A DNA stretch of 64,000 nt, from contig CM019063.1 of assembly GCA_009667805.1 (NCBI GenBank), positions 357,960,113 to 358,024,112 of the forward strand, in the 5' to 3' direction. This DNA comes from Leptobrachium leishanense. Taxonomy: Eukaryota > Chordata > Amphibia > Anura > Megophryidae. The position numbers were made by a program, and so were the translations under genes. Within the stretch, counting starts at the first letter, position 1, and each line of letters starts with the position of its first letter. This document shows, piece after piece, positions 1-12,056 of this stretch. The notes beneath the pieces were generated by a model. It was not told where the DNA came from, did not search any database, and worked only from the letters and a program-made list of their open reading frames with translations.

Positions 1-24
1 GCCCCGTGGCGATGACAGCTCATG

Positions 25-466
25 AGGATGTGCAGGGCAGCAGCGGCTGGAGAATCTGCGATGTGCAGGGCAGCAGCGGCTGGAGAATCTGCGATGTGCA
101 GGGCAGCAGCGGCTGGAGAATCTGCGATGTGCAGGCAGCAGCGGCTGGAGAATCTGCGATGTGCAGGGCAGCAGCGGCTGGAGAATCTGCGATGTGCAGG
201 GCAGCAGCGGCTGGAGAATCTGCGATGTGCAGGGCAGCAGCGGCTGGAGAATCTGCGATGTGCAGGCAGCAGCGGCTGGAGAATCTGCGATGTGCAGGGC
301 AGCAGCGGCTGGAGAATCTGCGATGTGCAGGGCAGCAGCGGCTGGAGAATCTGCGATGTGCAGGGCAGCAGCGGCTGGAGAATCTGCGATGTGCAGCAGC
401 AGCGGCTGGAGAATCTGCGATGTGCAGGGCAGCAGCGGCTGGAGAATCTGCGATGTGCAGGCAGCA
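25..466. repeat. 33-bp minisatellite, array 1
   Basis: About 13 units of roughly 33 bp built around GGCTGGAGAATCTGCGATG. Some units are one or two bases shorter (a G missing from the GGGCAGCAGC start). These length changes make the open frames slide between three repeating peptides, which argues against coding. The array lies inside the internal region of the LTR element and is matched by array 2 at 2366-2851. Confidence 0.95.
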
Positions 467-1180
467 ACTTTTGACTTTTGTTCAACCTCCAATTCCAGGA
501 GGCATGGGTGCGTCTCCAGCTCTTGGGTTTTGGTTTCACAGACAACCGAACGGTGGGTGTCATGGAGAAGAGGGCACCAATGAAGGCAGATCCCTGGCAT
601 GGTGCACTCGAGATGGTCTTAGTAGCTCTTGGCCCAGGTTTCCTGGGAGCAGGGACACGCTTTGGTGCAGGAGGTTTAATTACCAGGCTTCTTCTGGGAG
701 TTGGCTGGGACACAGGTTTTTCTTTGGGTGCAGATTTTTTATACCTAACATTTGATGAATTTATTTCCTGCAGGGCAGGCACAGTCTTTTTGGCCGGGTA
801 GGTACCGGTTTCTCCAACAATGTCTTGCTGGCTCGACAGGTGCAGGCTTGATCTGAACAGGCTTTGCAATAACAGGTTTAGAAAAACTTTTTGTACCTGG
901 CTTAGGTGGGCGTAGCGGCAGGCCGAGATCTGATGCAAGGGACCCCCACAGTAGAAACAGAGGTCTAGCGCCCTCCTTCTTGCCTTTTCTTTTGGGGTCA
1001 GCGGTCCTCTGGCTCCCTCCGTAGCTGGAACGCGCACCTTAGATGAGGTGCCCCTTGGGTCTTTCTGCACATAATCCAGCAGGGAGTTTAGATACTGCTG
1101 GATCTTCAGGAAGGCATCTTTTAAGTTTTCCACCATGGTGTATATCACTGCGGGCTCACAGGTTGTTGACTTCCACATTC
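467..1180 (-). pseudogene. Gag-like internal region, copy 1
   Basis: This is homologous to 2852-3566 with small indels. On the minus strand the region just inside the LTR starts with ATG in a CCACCATGG context near 1136. Near 940 it encodes a CCHC zinc knuckle (C-F-Y-C-G-G-P-L-H-Q-I-S-A-C, CX2CX4HX4C), the nucleic-acid-binding motif of retrotransposon Gag. Single-base indels relative to copy 2 break the frame downstream of the knuckle. There is no capsid-like region between the start and the knuckle, so this is a short Gag remnant. Confidence 0.6.
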
Positions 1181-1725
1181 TGTCAGGACCGTACTACGGG
1201 TTGTGTAGCAGGTTGAGGTTGTGAGCCCAGGATGCAGTGATGAGGCAGGTTTCAGAATAAACAAAGAGTGTTTATTATAAATAAACAGTGGCAAGGGATC
1301 AGACAAGGTAATAGCAATAGAGACGTCAGGGTTCAGCAAGGGGTCTGGTACACGGGGAGTCTTAGATTGGGGGGGGCAGAGGAGGAGCAGGATGGAAGGG
1401 TACCGGTGTATGAAGTAACGAATGTCCAGAATAAAGCAGATGGTCCTTGGAGTCTTTGGTAGAGTTTCAGGAGGTTTCAGGAGCTTTGGCAGATTGGTTC
1501 TAGCAGTCAGGAACTTCATGGAATGTGGAAGTGAAGGGTTGAGGGTGGGGACTCCCTTATATGAAGGGCTAATCAAGGAGGATAAAGGGCAGTTTGGATC
1601 CAGGGCCAGGACGTCAAAATGAGGAAGGTGCATTGTTCATACCAGAGCCTTGAAATCTGCAGGGGACATGCAGGATGTGAAACCAAAAGGGGGCGCCAGG
1701 GGGTGAGGGCCTCCAGGACCTTACA
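1181..1725 (-). repeat. LTR, copy A (545 bp)
   Basis: Read on the minus strand it begins TGTAAGGTCC and ends CCTGACA, giving the TG...CA ends of an LTR. It aligns along its whole length with 3567-4114, with scattered one- to three-base indels. It is flanked on both sides by internal sequence of the same family, so it acts as the 3' LTR of one unit and the 5' LTR of the next. Confidence 0.85.
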
Positions 1726-2342
1726 GAGCCCCCTCTAAGGGCCGGACTCCGAACGGCCCAGGCGAGGTCAGGGTCTTCACTGACGGCAGTCAACGAGCTC
1801 GGCAGAAGTGGATCATCCGGCTGCCTGTATACTGATGGCACACGGGCGTCAAAAACCAGGGCCTGTAGTATCAGCTGGTTCTCCTGGACGTCCCGTACAT
1901 GTTGGGACAGGGTGGCTATCTGGCCCACGAAGCCTGTCTCGTGTACCCACCATCCAAGCAATCTCGGACTGGCCGGACTTGGAGGTGACTTCGGAGAGAA
2001 CCGGCGGGGCAGCGCCCTTGGTGAGAACCGGCGGGGCAGCGCCCATGGAAAGGACCGGCGGGGCAGCGCCCATGGAAAGGACGGCGGGGGGCAGCGCCCA
2101 TGGAAAGGACCGGCGGGCAGCGCCCATGGAAAGGACCGGCGGGGCAGCGCCCATGGAAAGGACCGGCGGCGCGGCAGCGCCCATGGAAAGGACCGGCGGG
2201 GGGCAGCGCCCTTGGGGGGACCGGTGTGTGGCAGCGCCCTTGGCGACCTCCTTGGCACTGCACGGCTCTGCCGGCGGCGACCTCCTTGGCACTGCACGGC
2301 TCTGCGCGGCGTTGAGCGACGTGGCCTTACGGCGACGACGAC
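1726..2342 (-). other. 3' internal region of LTR element with a 27-bp minisatellite
   Basis: About eight units of roughly 27 bp (core GCGCCCATGGAAAGGACCGG) occupy about 1999-2215. They are followed by a duplicated CGACCTCCTTGGCACTGCACG stretch near 2246-2305. Minus-strand reading near 1830-1960 gives a Gln/Leu-rich stretch (QIATLSQHVRDVQENQLILQ) that resembles a Gag-type coiled coil. It lies at the 3' end rather than the 5' end where Gag normally starts. Function is not assigned. Confidence 0.5.
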
Positions 2343-2365
2343 GGCCCCGTGGCGATGACAGCTCA

Positions 2366-2851
2366 GGAGAGCCTGCGATGTGCAGGGCAGCAGCGGCTGG
2401 AGAATCTGCGATGTGCAGGGCAGCAGCGGCTGGAGAATCTGCGATGTGCAGGGCAGCAGCGGCTGGAGAATCTGCGATGTGCAGGGCAGCAGCGGCTGGA
2501 GAATCTGCGATGTGCAGGGCAGCAGCGGCTGGAGAATCTGCGATGTGCAGGCAGCAGCGGCTGGAGAATCTGCGATGTGCAGGGCAGCAGCGGCTGGAGA
2601 ATCTGCGATGTGCAGGGCAGCAGCGGCTGGAGAATCTGCGATGTGCAGGGCAGCAGCGGCTGGAGAATCTGCGATGTGCAGGGCAGCAGCGGCTGGAGAA
2701 TCTGCGATGTGCAGGCAGCAGCGGCTGGAGAATCTGCGATGTGCAGGGCAGCAGCGGCTGGAGAATCTGCGATGTGCAGGGCAGCAGCGCTGGAGAATCT
2801 GCGATGTGCAGGCAGCAGCGGCTGGAGAATCTGCGATGTGCAGGGCAGCAA
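2366..2851. repeat. 33-bp minisatellite, array 2
   Basis: About 15 units of the same 33-bp repeat as at 25-466, entered and left through the same flanking sequence (CCCCGTGGCGATGACAGCTC upstream, AACTTTTGACTTTTG downstream). The two arrays differ in unit number and in the position of the short units, so they have expanded or contracted independently since the tandem duplication. Confidence 0.95.
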
Positions 2852-3566
2852 CTTTTGACTTTTGTTCAACCTCCAATCCAGGAGGCATGGGTGCGTCTCC
2901 AGCTCTTGGGGTTTTGGTTTCACAGACAACCGAACGGTGGGTGTCATGGAGAAGAGGGCACCAATGAAGGCAGATCCCTGGCATGGTGCACTCGAGATGG
3001 TCTTAGTAGCTCTTGGCCCAGGTTTCCTGGCCAGCAGGGACACGCTTTGGTGCAGGAGGTTTAATTACCAGGCTTCTTCTGGGAGTTGGCTGGGACACAG
3101 GTTTTTCTTTGGGTGCAGATTTTTTTACCTAACATTTGATGAATTTATTTCCTGCAGGGCAGGCACAGTCTTTTTGGCCGGGTAGGTACCGGTTTCTCCA
3201 ACAATGTCTTTGCTGGCTCGACAGGTGCAGGCTTGATCTGAACAGGCTTTGCAATACACAGGTTTAGAAAAACTTTTTGTACCTGGCTTAGGTGGGCGTA
3301 GCGGGCAGGCCGAGATCTGATGCAAGGACCCCACACAGTAGAAACAGAGGTCTAGCGCCCTCCTTCTTGCCTTTTCTTTTGGGGTCAGCGGTCCTCTGGC
3401 TCCCTCCGTAGCTGGAACGCGCACCTTAGATGAGGTGCCCCTTGGGTCTTCTGCACATAATCCAGCAGGGAGTTTAGATACTGCTGGATCTTCAGGAAGG
3501 CATCTTTTAAGTCTTCCACCATGGTGTATATCACTGCGGGCTCACAGGTTGTTGACTTCCACATTC
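2852..3566 (-). pseudogene. Gag-like internal region, copy 2
   Basis: The minus-strand ATG at 3522 sits in a CCACCATGG context and starts a short acidic and Leu-rich segment. After a frameshift near 3450 the frame 3424-3125 holds a basic stretch and a complete CCHC knuckle (CFYCVGSLHQISAC, CX2CX4HX4C), then a Cys-rich tail. Such knuckles bind RNA in Gag proteins. The reading frame is broken, no protease or RT follows, and the minisatellite begins about 270 bases after the knuckle. It is therefore a remnant. Confidence 0.6.
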
Positions 3567-4114
3567 TGTCAGGACCGTACTACGGGTGTGTAGCAGGTGA
3601 GGTTGTGAGCCCAGGATGCAGTGATGAGGCAGTTTTCAGAATAAACAAAGAGTGTTTATTATAAATAAACAGTGGCAAGGGATCATCAGACAAGGTAATA
3701 GCAATAGAGACGTCAGGGTTCAGCAAGGGGTCTGGTACACGGGGAGTCTTAGATTGGGGGGGCACCGAGGAGCAGGATGGAAGGGGTAACCGGTGTATGA
3801 AGTAACGAATGTCCAGAATAAAGCAGATGGTCCTTGGAGTCTTTGGTAGAGTTTCAGGAGGTTTCAGGGAGCTTTGGCAGATTGGTCTAGCAGTCAGGAA
3901 CTTCATGGAATGTGGAAGTGAAGGGGTTGAGGTGGGGACTCCCTTATATGAAGGGCTAATCAAGGAGGATAAAGGGCAGGTTTGGATCCAGTGGCCAGGA
4001 CGTCAAAATGAGGAAGGTGCATTGTTCATACCAGAGCCTTGAAATCTGCAGGGGACATGCAGGATGTGAAACCAAAAGGGGGCGCCAGGGGGTGAGGGCC
4101 TCCAGGACCTTACA
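3567..4114 (-). repeat. LTR, copy B (548 bp)
   Basis: Same TGTAAGGTCC...CCTGACA ends on the minus strand as copy A. It is the outermost (5') LTR of the array. The base after its outer end (4115) begins an unrelated L2 LINE tail, which marks the edge of the insertion. A TGG that could start a primer-binding site lies five bases inside the internal region, but I could not match it to a tRNA with confidence. Confidence 0.85.
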
Positions 4115-4117
4115 CTC

Positions 4118-4661
4118 CCCATCCACTGTAGAATTAAATTCAAAAATCCTTACCCTGACCTACGAAGCTCTCACTAACGCAGTACCTGTACACTAACACA
4201 CTACCTGTCCTCACTAATCACCAAATATATCCCAGTCTGCTAAGGTCAAACAGTGACCTGCGTCTAGCTTCTCTCCGCATCACCTCTTCACATGATAGAC
4301 TGCAGGATTTCTCACACGCAGCCCCCATCCTTTGGAACACTCTCCCTTGTACTGGCAAACTTTCCCCTAGTTTACCTTCCTTCAAACGTTCCCTTAAGAC
4401 AAGCTTACCCCCCCCCCAACTCACTAATATACCTCACTGCCCCAACCAGACCATCACTTTCACCTTGCAGTCTTCTCCTCCGGTTTCCACCCCAACCCTT
4501 CTAGATTGTGAGTTCCCACGGGAATAGGGCCTTCGTTCCCTCTTGTATTGGTTTATCCAACTGTCGTTCAATCTCAATGTATTGTAAACCCGGTCTATAT
4601 TGTGCCCATTCATTAGTGCTGCGGAATATGCTGGCGCTATATAAATAAAAAATAATAATAA
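4118..4661 (+). pseudogene. L2-clade LINE 3' fragment
   Basis: The plus strand encodes the C-terminal end of an L2-type LINE reverse transcriptase ORF with frame breaks (ILTLTYEALTNAVPVH, then a Leu/Ser-rich stretch). The 3' untranslated tail reads ATTGTGAGTTCCC...GGCGCTATATAAATAAA and ends in an AATAATAATAA microsatellite. This tail recurs at 8069, 45595, 46028, 46990 and 53365. The fragment is 5' truncated, as usual for LINE copies, and lacks all catalytic motifs. Confidence 0.75.
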
Positions 4662-5071
4662 CACCTCTAAATAGAGAATGAAGGGTTTTAATGATTATCT
4701 GATTTGAATTCTGGAGCAAGAATTACAAATTTTCTAACATTCACCATTTCTATAAAATACACATTAAGTTTTATAATTTTATCAAGTTACATTTTATTTC
4801 TTGTCTATATTTGTTAGTTTGTTACGATTTTTTTAATGTTACTAAATTATGATATAAAAAATCCAAAAAGAATTAGCAAAATGTTTTTTGTTTTATATTT
4901 CTACGTTGGAAATGAGTAAAAATTTTTTGTTAATTTTTTCATGCTTGTTTTTTGAGCCAATTCTGCCACTATTTTATAGATTTTGAATAAATCACTTCTT
5001 TTATATACAATTATAATCCCATACATCTATTCATATGATTTTCCATTCCAACCCTCCTACGAATATACATG
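4662..5071. other. AT-rich spacer
   Basis: About 410 bases of AT-rich DNA between an L2 tail and a Tc1-like element. I see no ORF, repeat end or RNA gene in it. Confidence 0.5.
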
Positions 5072-5291
5072 CAGTTGCAAGAAAAAGTATGTGAACCCTT
5101 TGGGATTACGTGGAGTTTTGCATGAATTGGTCATAAAATGTGCTCTGAACTTCATCTAAGTCACAACAATTTGAAAAACACAGTCTGCTTAAAATAATAC
5201 AACACAAACATTAAATGTTTTCATGTGTTTATTGAACATAACATGTAAACATTCCCAGTGCAGGGTGGAAAAAATATGTGAACCCCTAGCC

Positions 5292-5427
5292 CAGAGGTCA
5301 GAAACCTTGGCTCCCTGATGTTTTGGGAACTACATCTCCCAAGATGCTCAGTCACCCACTAGGCTGACTGAGCCACATGGGAAATGTAGTTCCCAAAACA
5401 TCAGGGAGCCAACGTTGCTGACCCCTG
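5292..5427. mobile_element. hAT-like MITE nested in the Tc1 element
   Basis: A 136-bp palindromic element with ends CAGAGGTCAG and, complemented, CAGGGGTCAG. The inner arms (GGCTCCCTGATGTTTTGGGA and its complement) pair for about 40 bases. The flanks CCCTAGCC and TCCTAGCC form an 8-bp target duplication with one mismatch, as expected for hAT transposition. It carries no ORF. Confidence 0.85.
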
Positions 5428-5595
5428 TCCTAGCCTAATGACTTCTCCAAGAGCTAATTGGAGCCAGGAGTAAGCCAACCTTGAGTCCAATCAGTGTGAT
5501 ATTATTGGATGTGATGCTGAAAGCTGTCCTGCCCTTTAAAAACAAACACCAGTTTTGAGTTTATTGGTTTCAAGAAGCACTGCCTGATGTGAACC

Positions 5596-6618
<1,023 letters not shown>

Positions 6619-6948
6619 GTCCAAAGGTTCACATACTTTTTCCACCCTGCACTATGAATGTTTACATGTTCTGTTCAATAAAAACATGAAAACATGTAAT
6701 GTTTGTATTGTATTATTTTAAGCAGACTGTGTTTTTCAAATTGTTGTGACTTAGATGAAGATCAGAGCACATTTTATGACCAATTCATGCAAAACTCCAC
6801 GTAATCCCAAAGGGTTCACATACTTTTTCTTGCAACTGTATACATCTAGTCAGGAGAATTTGAACTTTTGAAATGTGCTCTGGATTGTCATACATTATTA
6901 CAGAAATCGAAAAGGCAGAACTGTCCCCTGCAGCAATAGAAAAATATA

Positions 6949-7119
6949 CAGAGTTATTCAGAGAGATGTGAAAAGCAGGAGAATGGAAAATTCTAGGTCA
7001 AAATAGCGAAACCAGAAAAATTCTCCCATTTATCTCACTTTCCAAATCGGCTATTATGACCTAGAATTTTCCATTCTCCAGTTATTCTCCTGCTTTTCAC
7101 CTCTCTCTGAATAACCCTG
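6949..7119. mobile_element. Short MITE with CAGGGTTATTCA-type ends (171 bp)
   Basis: The left end is CAGAGTTATTCAGAGAG and the right end complements CAGGGTTATTCAGAGAG. The interior is a long hairpin: AGCAGGAGAATGGAAAATTC pairs with the 3' arm. The same element occurs at 45055-45255 and, more diverged, at 60345-60525. Flanks are ATA and ATG, close to a 3-bp A/T target duplication. There is no ORF. Confidence 0.85.
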
Positions 7120-8068
7120 ATGGTTTATTCATTGAACCAGAAATTGTGAAGAATCAACTATGGAACTGCAAGTTTTGGGCCAAAATATAAAATTATGAAA
7201 ATTTCCCAATTAAACCTCAATTTTATTCTGATTTAGGATTTGGCTGTCAAAAATTGATACTTCAGTTAAAATCCTATAAGGCTCATGAAATGGAAACTGG
7301 AAAATAAATATGTATTTTTTTATATAAATCTATAGCTAAAGATATAAAACGCTCTAATACATTTTGGAAAATTACAGTGGTTTTAACCAGAAAATGTGGT
7401 TTCAGCTTGAAAGAGTTAATGAACCCTAACATGTGTAGGGTGGGAAGTCATCAGCTGCATTCCAAGTGAAAAGGGTCAGGCCATACCTGCTGTGAACATT
7501 GAGATAATAATGTTACCCATAACTGCCCCAGGTGTTTACAAACTTGTAAAGATGTGCAGGTGGCTATGTCCATGGTGATGGTCAATAGAAAGCACCCCAC
7601 CTCCCGGCTGTAACTTAAAGGTTGCTTTTAGGGTGGTATTAATTCCCAGGTTCTACATATGAAGGTATTTGGAGGAAATAGCCCAGCTGGACCGGTTCAT
7701 CAAAAACCTCAGGGGGCAACTTTCAGGGCAAGATGGTAATGACAAGGGCAACATTCTCAGGAGCTGGAGCCAAAAAGGTTGCATGGGACCCCTGCTGGTC
7801 CCAATTCTGCCATTTCTAGGTCAAACAGCAGAAACAAGAGTGCTCAGATTGAGTTGGTCATTGGAGTGTGTGTGAACTACAGGCTTCCTATATGTATTGG
7901 AGCTACTTGTGCTAGTATGATCACAGTAAGATTTAAGTCAACATCTTCATATTACAATACAAAAACAACATTGAGCAAACTGTAAAATATGCAAATGCGG
8001 CTGTGTAGTAATTCTCACTGCTGGAGAGGAGTACTGACTCTACTAGCAGAATGTAGCAACATGATGCA
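7120..8068. other. Unassigned sequence
   Basis: About 950 bases with no convincing ORF, repeat end or RNA gene. The ORFs of 68 codons near 7669 and 7779 overlap in different frames and show no motif. Confidence 0.4.
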
Positions 8069-8240
8069 ATGGATTATTGATATTATTATTATTTGTATTA
8101 TTTATATAACGCCAACAGTTCATGCAGCGCTTTACAATATAGAATGGGGAATTAAACAAACTACAAACTTTGGAATCAGAGACAGGAGGTGCAGAGGGCC
8201 CTGCTCACTTGGACCTCACAATCTAAAGGCATAATCTACA
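8069..8240 (-). repeat. L2-type LINE 3' tail
   Basis: Reverse orientation of the L2 tail: ATTATTATTATTTGTATTATTT, then CGCCAACA...GCAGCGCTTTACAATAT and GGGCCCTGCTC...CACAATCTAAAGG. Only the 3' untranslated part survives. Confidence 0.75.
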
Positions 8241-8303
8241 CTACAAATTGTTTATCTGTCTATTACACTCTTGAGTTTTCATCAGTGAAAAACTGCAGGA
8301 GGA

Positions 8304-8575
8304 CAAAAAGGAATAATTAGGGACTCAGGCTGCTAAAAAGGTGCTCTTTATTAAAGGGAGATAAATCACCCCCAAACAAATTTTTTGTTGTTTGGGGGTG
8401 ATTTATCTCCCTTTAATAAAGAGCACCATTTTAGCAGCCTGAGTCACGATTTTTTGTTGTTACTGGATGTGGAGGGGGTTTCGGCACCACAATTGTTGGT
8501 GACTCGGCGCTAAGTGCAGTGGGCTCCCACCTCCGGAGGATCATGGTGCTTGTGGATGACCAAAAAGGAATAATT
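8304..8575 (+). mobile_element. 242-bp hairpin insertion with 15-bp target duplication
   Basis: CAAAAAGGAATAATT occurs at 8304-8318 and 8561-8575, a perfect 15-bp duplication around an insert of 242 bases (8319-8560). The left part (8319-8445) is a near-perfect palindrome with arms of about 55 bases. The right part (8446-8560) is unique. An inverted partial copy on the left plus a unique tail on the right is the layout seen in the Penelope-like element at 25097 and the element at 16865. It has no ORF or poly(A). Confidence 0.8.
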
Positions 8576-8879
8576 GTCCAATTCTGATGTACTGTAACAC
8601 CGTATAGGCATGCTTTTGGGATCCGGAGCCTATTTTTATTATTGTTTGGCTACACAGTACAAATGTCGAAGAGGGTCTTCATTCATATACATGCATGTAA
8701 ACATCCATTGCACTACAATATGAGAGCTACATTAATAAATGTAATATAAATACTTACCAGAAAGAACACTGACAAAGGTATGTTAGAATAAAAATTTGTT
8801 TGGACAAATCTTTCCTTTTTTCGCTAGTATGACAATTCGGACTACAATTTGTAAAAATCTTTAAAATTCTTCACCAATC
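8576..8879. other. Unassigned sequence
   Basis: About 300 bases of AT-rich DNA with no feature I can support. Confidence 0.4.
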
Positions 8880-9287
8880 TTACAGGGTTATTCAGAGAGA
8901 TCCGAAAAGTCACCGCATGTACGGTGACTTTTCTGTTCCCCGCACTTCGGGACGATTCGGCGACTGGAACTGGAATATTTTTAACATTGAAGTCTATGGG
9001 ATTCGCAAAAATAAAAGAAAAAGGAGACGTCTGATACAGGAAGGGAGAAAGTTAAAATGCGCATGCGTGGTTTTTTCCTGGGAGAATGTTTATGCCCTGT
9101 CTCTATGACCACTGCTCATGTGATGCGGCAGTGGATTATGGCGTCTTGGTGGCGCTCGAGTTCTCTGAGAGGCAGACGGAGGTTCCCAGAAGTGAAGCAA
9201 CTGCCGCGATACCGCAATATCGCACTCGGTAAGACCCCCAGTGTGTCTACTATAAAAGGAGGTACAGGTAGAATCCCTCCACAGTTC

Positions 9288-9319
9288 TTGATGAAGCCCC
9301 GTGTGTGCAAGGGGTGAAA
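9288..9319 (+). ncRNA. Decayed hammerhead-ribozyme-like core
   Basis: TTGATGA (9288-9294), helix GCCCC / GGGG with a loop between, then GAAA at 9316-9319. This matches the order CUGANGA, stem II, GAAA of hammerhead ribozymes. The first core base is U instead of C, which should abolish cleavage. Stems I and III were not established. Confidence 0.45.
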
Positions 9320-9486
9320 TGCGTTGAGCGAATTATGTACCCATTTTAACAGTTTGTTCTTGGCACTCCTTTAGATTGGTGGCATTGATGCCTTTACATC
9401 TGGTTTTAATTGGGGGCACAATTTAGTTGGTTAGCAAACCCAGTTGATACCACTATGGTAAATTTATATTGTATTTTTCTATCCTG

Positions 9487-9800
9487 TTGTGCTGTGGTCT
9501 TACTCTATTAGTACTGGCGTATAGTATTGCTGTATAGTAGGCAGCTTGAACTGCCGAGGTATAGCTTCATAAGATCTGAGTGTGCCATACTCGGCTTGAT
9601 TGTGCTGTGGTCTTACTCTATTGGAATTGGTGTACAATAGGCAGCTTGAACTGCTGAGGTATAGCTTCAATAAGATCTGAGTGTGCCATACCTGGCCTGA
9701 TTGTGTTGAATTTTCGACTTTATATTACTGGTGAATTATAGGCAGTTTATACTGCCAGGGTATACCCTGAGTGAGATTATGTCTGGTGTATTAGCACTTT
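9487..9800 (+). repeat. Tandem repeat, about 113 bp units
   Basis: TTGTGCTGTGGTCTTACTCT recurs at about 9487 and 9600, each followed by GGCAGCTTGAACTGC and ATAGCTTCA. A third, strongly diverged unit (GGCAGTTTATACTGCC) follows to about 9800. Confidence 0.8.
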
Positions 9801-10111
9801 ACTACACTCTCTGAAAGTCAAGGGTGTGGCTCCACTGCAGATTAGGGTAGTTATTCGTTACCCAACCATACTGTGGTCTCTAGGTGGAGTGGTATTTTAT
9901 GTCCACATTGTATGTGTTTATGTGTATTTTTCCCAATAAAGATTTATTATCGACCACCCTGCATGGTAACTTTGTTACCAATTACTTTCTTCCTTAAGCC
10001 TATGGGATTCGCCTGAATAAACCTGACGAATGAAACCACCGAACGGCAGGGCATTTCACTGACATTCCTCAGCTGTTCGTGTGTTCTCTGAATAGACGAA
10101 CCATTGCTTCT

Positions 10112-12043
10112 TGTCGGAATATAATCTCTGCACGTGAATACAACACGTTTGTATATATTGGACTTATTAGCCAAGCCTCCAATATGTCTATATTGGACTT
10201 ACTGGACCTACCTCGGCAGTTGCCTCCAATATATCAGGGATTATTATTTCATAAGAAACTTATACGAGACACAAATATCAATCGTTTATATCTCTTAGAA
10301 ATTATCCTGAATTCTTTTAATTGTCTGTGTTTTGCTTTAAAAAATACAATAATCAATAATCGGATAAAAATATATATATATTTATTACGTATACAAAAAA
10401 GTTTCAAATCTCATATCATAAACAAAAATTTATAAACCACAATCCATAAGCATATAAAAACTAGCTTCACAATATATGTATCTCCGGTTAGTAACTGCAT
10501 ATATGATTAATATCATTTACCTTATCAGTTAGTAACTAATACACAAATGGTTAATAAACATTTCTGCTTAATACAACATGCATTTCCCAGCAAACAATGT
10601 TTAACCAGCCAGCTCTTATAGATATGCATATATCTCTATGCTACATGGATCAACAAAAGATAAGCTAATTTAATGATAAGTAATAAAAACTTATTTAGTG
10701 AATCCTCCCCTAATCTCGAGAATTAAACTTCTAATCTTCTGCTTTTTATTTTGTAGTTATATAATTCCTTGCTCATTAATTTTAATCACAGTAATTTCCA
10801 ATTTCCATATATATATATTGGTATCAATCTTACAACATTTCTTTTTAGGAATAAATCCTGATATCCACTTCTTCATATTTCTATCTGCAGAATAGAAATT
10901 ACTTAGAATTTGGATTTAACGGTGTCTGAGAATCTCAGTCTACGTTGCAAGAATATCTACATATATATATATATAATTACATAAATTCCCTTTTTTTTTC
11001 ATACATTACCTGTCCAATTTGGATGTTGATAAGTTCTGGAATTTTCTATGTGATGCTTTGTTTTGGAATATGTGAAGATTATCGATATCAGATAATCAAT
11101 GCATGTGAGTTAGATATTTGGTGAGAATATTGATTGCCTCATGTCTTGGGATCTGCCTGCATCGTGGTGTGAGTCTGAGTGTTAGAATCTTGGACTCTCA
11201 GAGGGTCATGTGTAATGCATTGCGATGTGAGTCTGACTGCTGGAATCTCCGACTTCTCAGAGTGTCATGTGTAATGGACGTCTGAATGCATTGCGATGTG
11301 AGTCTGACTGCTGGAATCCCCAACTGCCTCACAAAGACCTTTGCCGCTTATTATAGCCAATTTGATGTCACGGGTAATAATATGAATCATTATATTTACT
11401 ATCCTCTAGAGGGCAGTATTGCACTTCTTTTATTGATTCCAATTAATTATTTTTCTCGGTTCAAAGTTCAATCTACACAAAGACCTTCTCTCCTCGTAGT
11501 CACTAGACACAGTGTCTCCATCTGATTTATAGCTCTACTCCCTTTTAGTTGCTTACTATCAGCTAAATTCTTTTCTGGTTAACTCAACAGAATCTATTCT
11601 TTAGTAATTTTTATTATTTACCAATTATATACTTTCTCCAATATTTATTGGAGCATATATTTCATACTGTAATTATAATAAAATATACCTTGATTATAAA
11701 CATATATTTTGTGAATATAAATCTATATTACAAAATTTTAACTCTTATTCCTATACCCAAAAGACAAAATCTCTTTTGTTTTAAAAACTTAAGACAGACC
11801 AATAAATTTACTTATGACACGTCTTAACACTATCTCACAAAAAAATTCATTCTAGGTTCCTTCATGTCTGGCACTTCTTAAAAAAATATAAAAGACTTCA
11901 CCCAGGAATGAACTCTGTTAAAAAAAATCTCGTTCATTTCTAAACCTAGAGAAAAATTTTAAGAAAAAAAAACTGTCTTTAAAAACAAAATGGCTACAGG
12001 CATCCATTTTAAATCCTTTTTTTCCTCTCTAATATACCCGACA
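10112..12043 (-). repeat. 3' LTR (1932 bp)
   Basis: It begins TGTCGGAATATAATC and ends TACCCGACA on the plus strand. It matches the 5' LTR base for base over long stretches. It carries two copies of a 71-bp repeat (starting near 11213 and 11285), while the 5' LTR carries four. Apparent ORFs at 10079-10435 and 11286-11525 are in both LTRs and have no family signature, so I treat them as non-coding. Confidence 0.92.
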
Positions 12044-12045
12044 TA

Positions 12046-12056
12046 ACCCCCCTTTG
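12046..12056 (-). other. Polypurine tract
   Basis: On the minus strand AAAGGGGGG runs directly up to the 3' LTR. Polypurine tracts prime plus-strand DNA synthesis in LTR elements. Its position confirms the minus orientation. Confidence 0.8.

Larger units (their letters stand above)
1..4114 (-). mobile_element. Tandem array of a non-autonomous LTR retrotransposon
   Basis: On the minus strand the order is LTR (4114-3567), internal region (3566-1726), LTR (1725-1181), and a second internal region (1180 to the window edge). Base 1 corresponds to about 2343, so the repeat period is about 2.34 kb. The internal regions carry only gag-like pieces and minisatellites. No reverse transcriptase, protease or integrase is visible, so mobilisation would need a helper element. 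A purine-rich stretch lies next to the LTR at about 1726-1745 on the minus strand. The far end lies outside the window, so no target duplication can be read. The tandem form could come from unequal recombination between LTRs. Confidence 0.75.
9007..9995 (+). mobile_element. Non-autonomous insertion with hammerhead-like core
   Basis: About 990 bases inserted in MITE copy A. CTATGGGATTCGC is repeated at 8994-9006 and 10000-10012, and the match extends to 17 bases with one mismatch. Other MITE copies have the sequence once. Inside are a hammerhead-like core (9288-9319), two tandem units of about 113 bp (9487-9712) with a diverged third, and an AATAAA near 9938. There is no ORF of note. Target duplication length and ribozyme core suggest a Penelope-derived non-autonomous element, which is inference. 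Confidence 0.65.

Noticed and set aside
1..470. Regular 33-bp repeats as a possible CRISPR array or repeat protein
   Set aside because: Units are directly adjacent without spacers, unit length varies by one or two bases and shifts the frame, and the context is a vertebrate-type LTR element.
1808..3064. 418-codon ORF across the minisatellites
   Set aside because: Runs through 27-bp and 33-bp arrays and opposite to the element's coding strand; open by repeat structure.
10079..10435. 118-codon ORF repeated at 16221-16472
   Set aside because: Both lie in the LTRs of the same element, so the repetition is the LTR repeat itself; no domain or start context supports translation.
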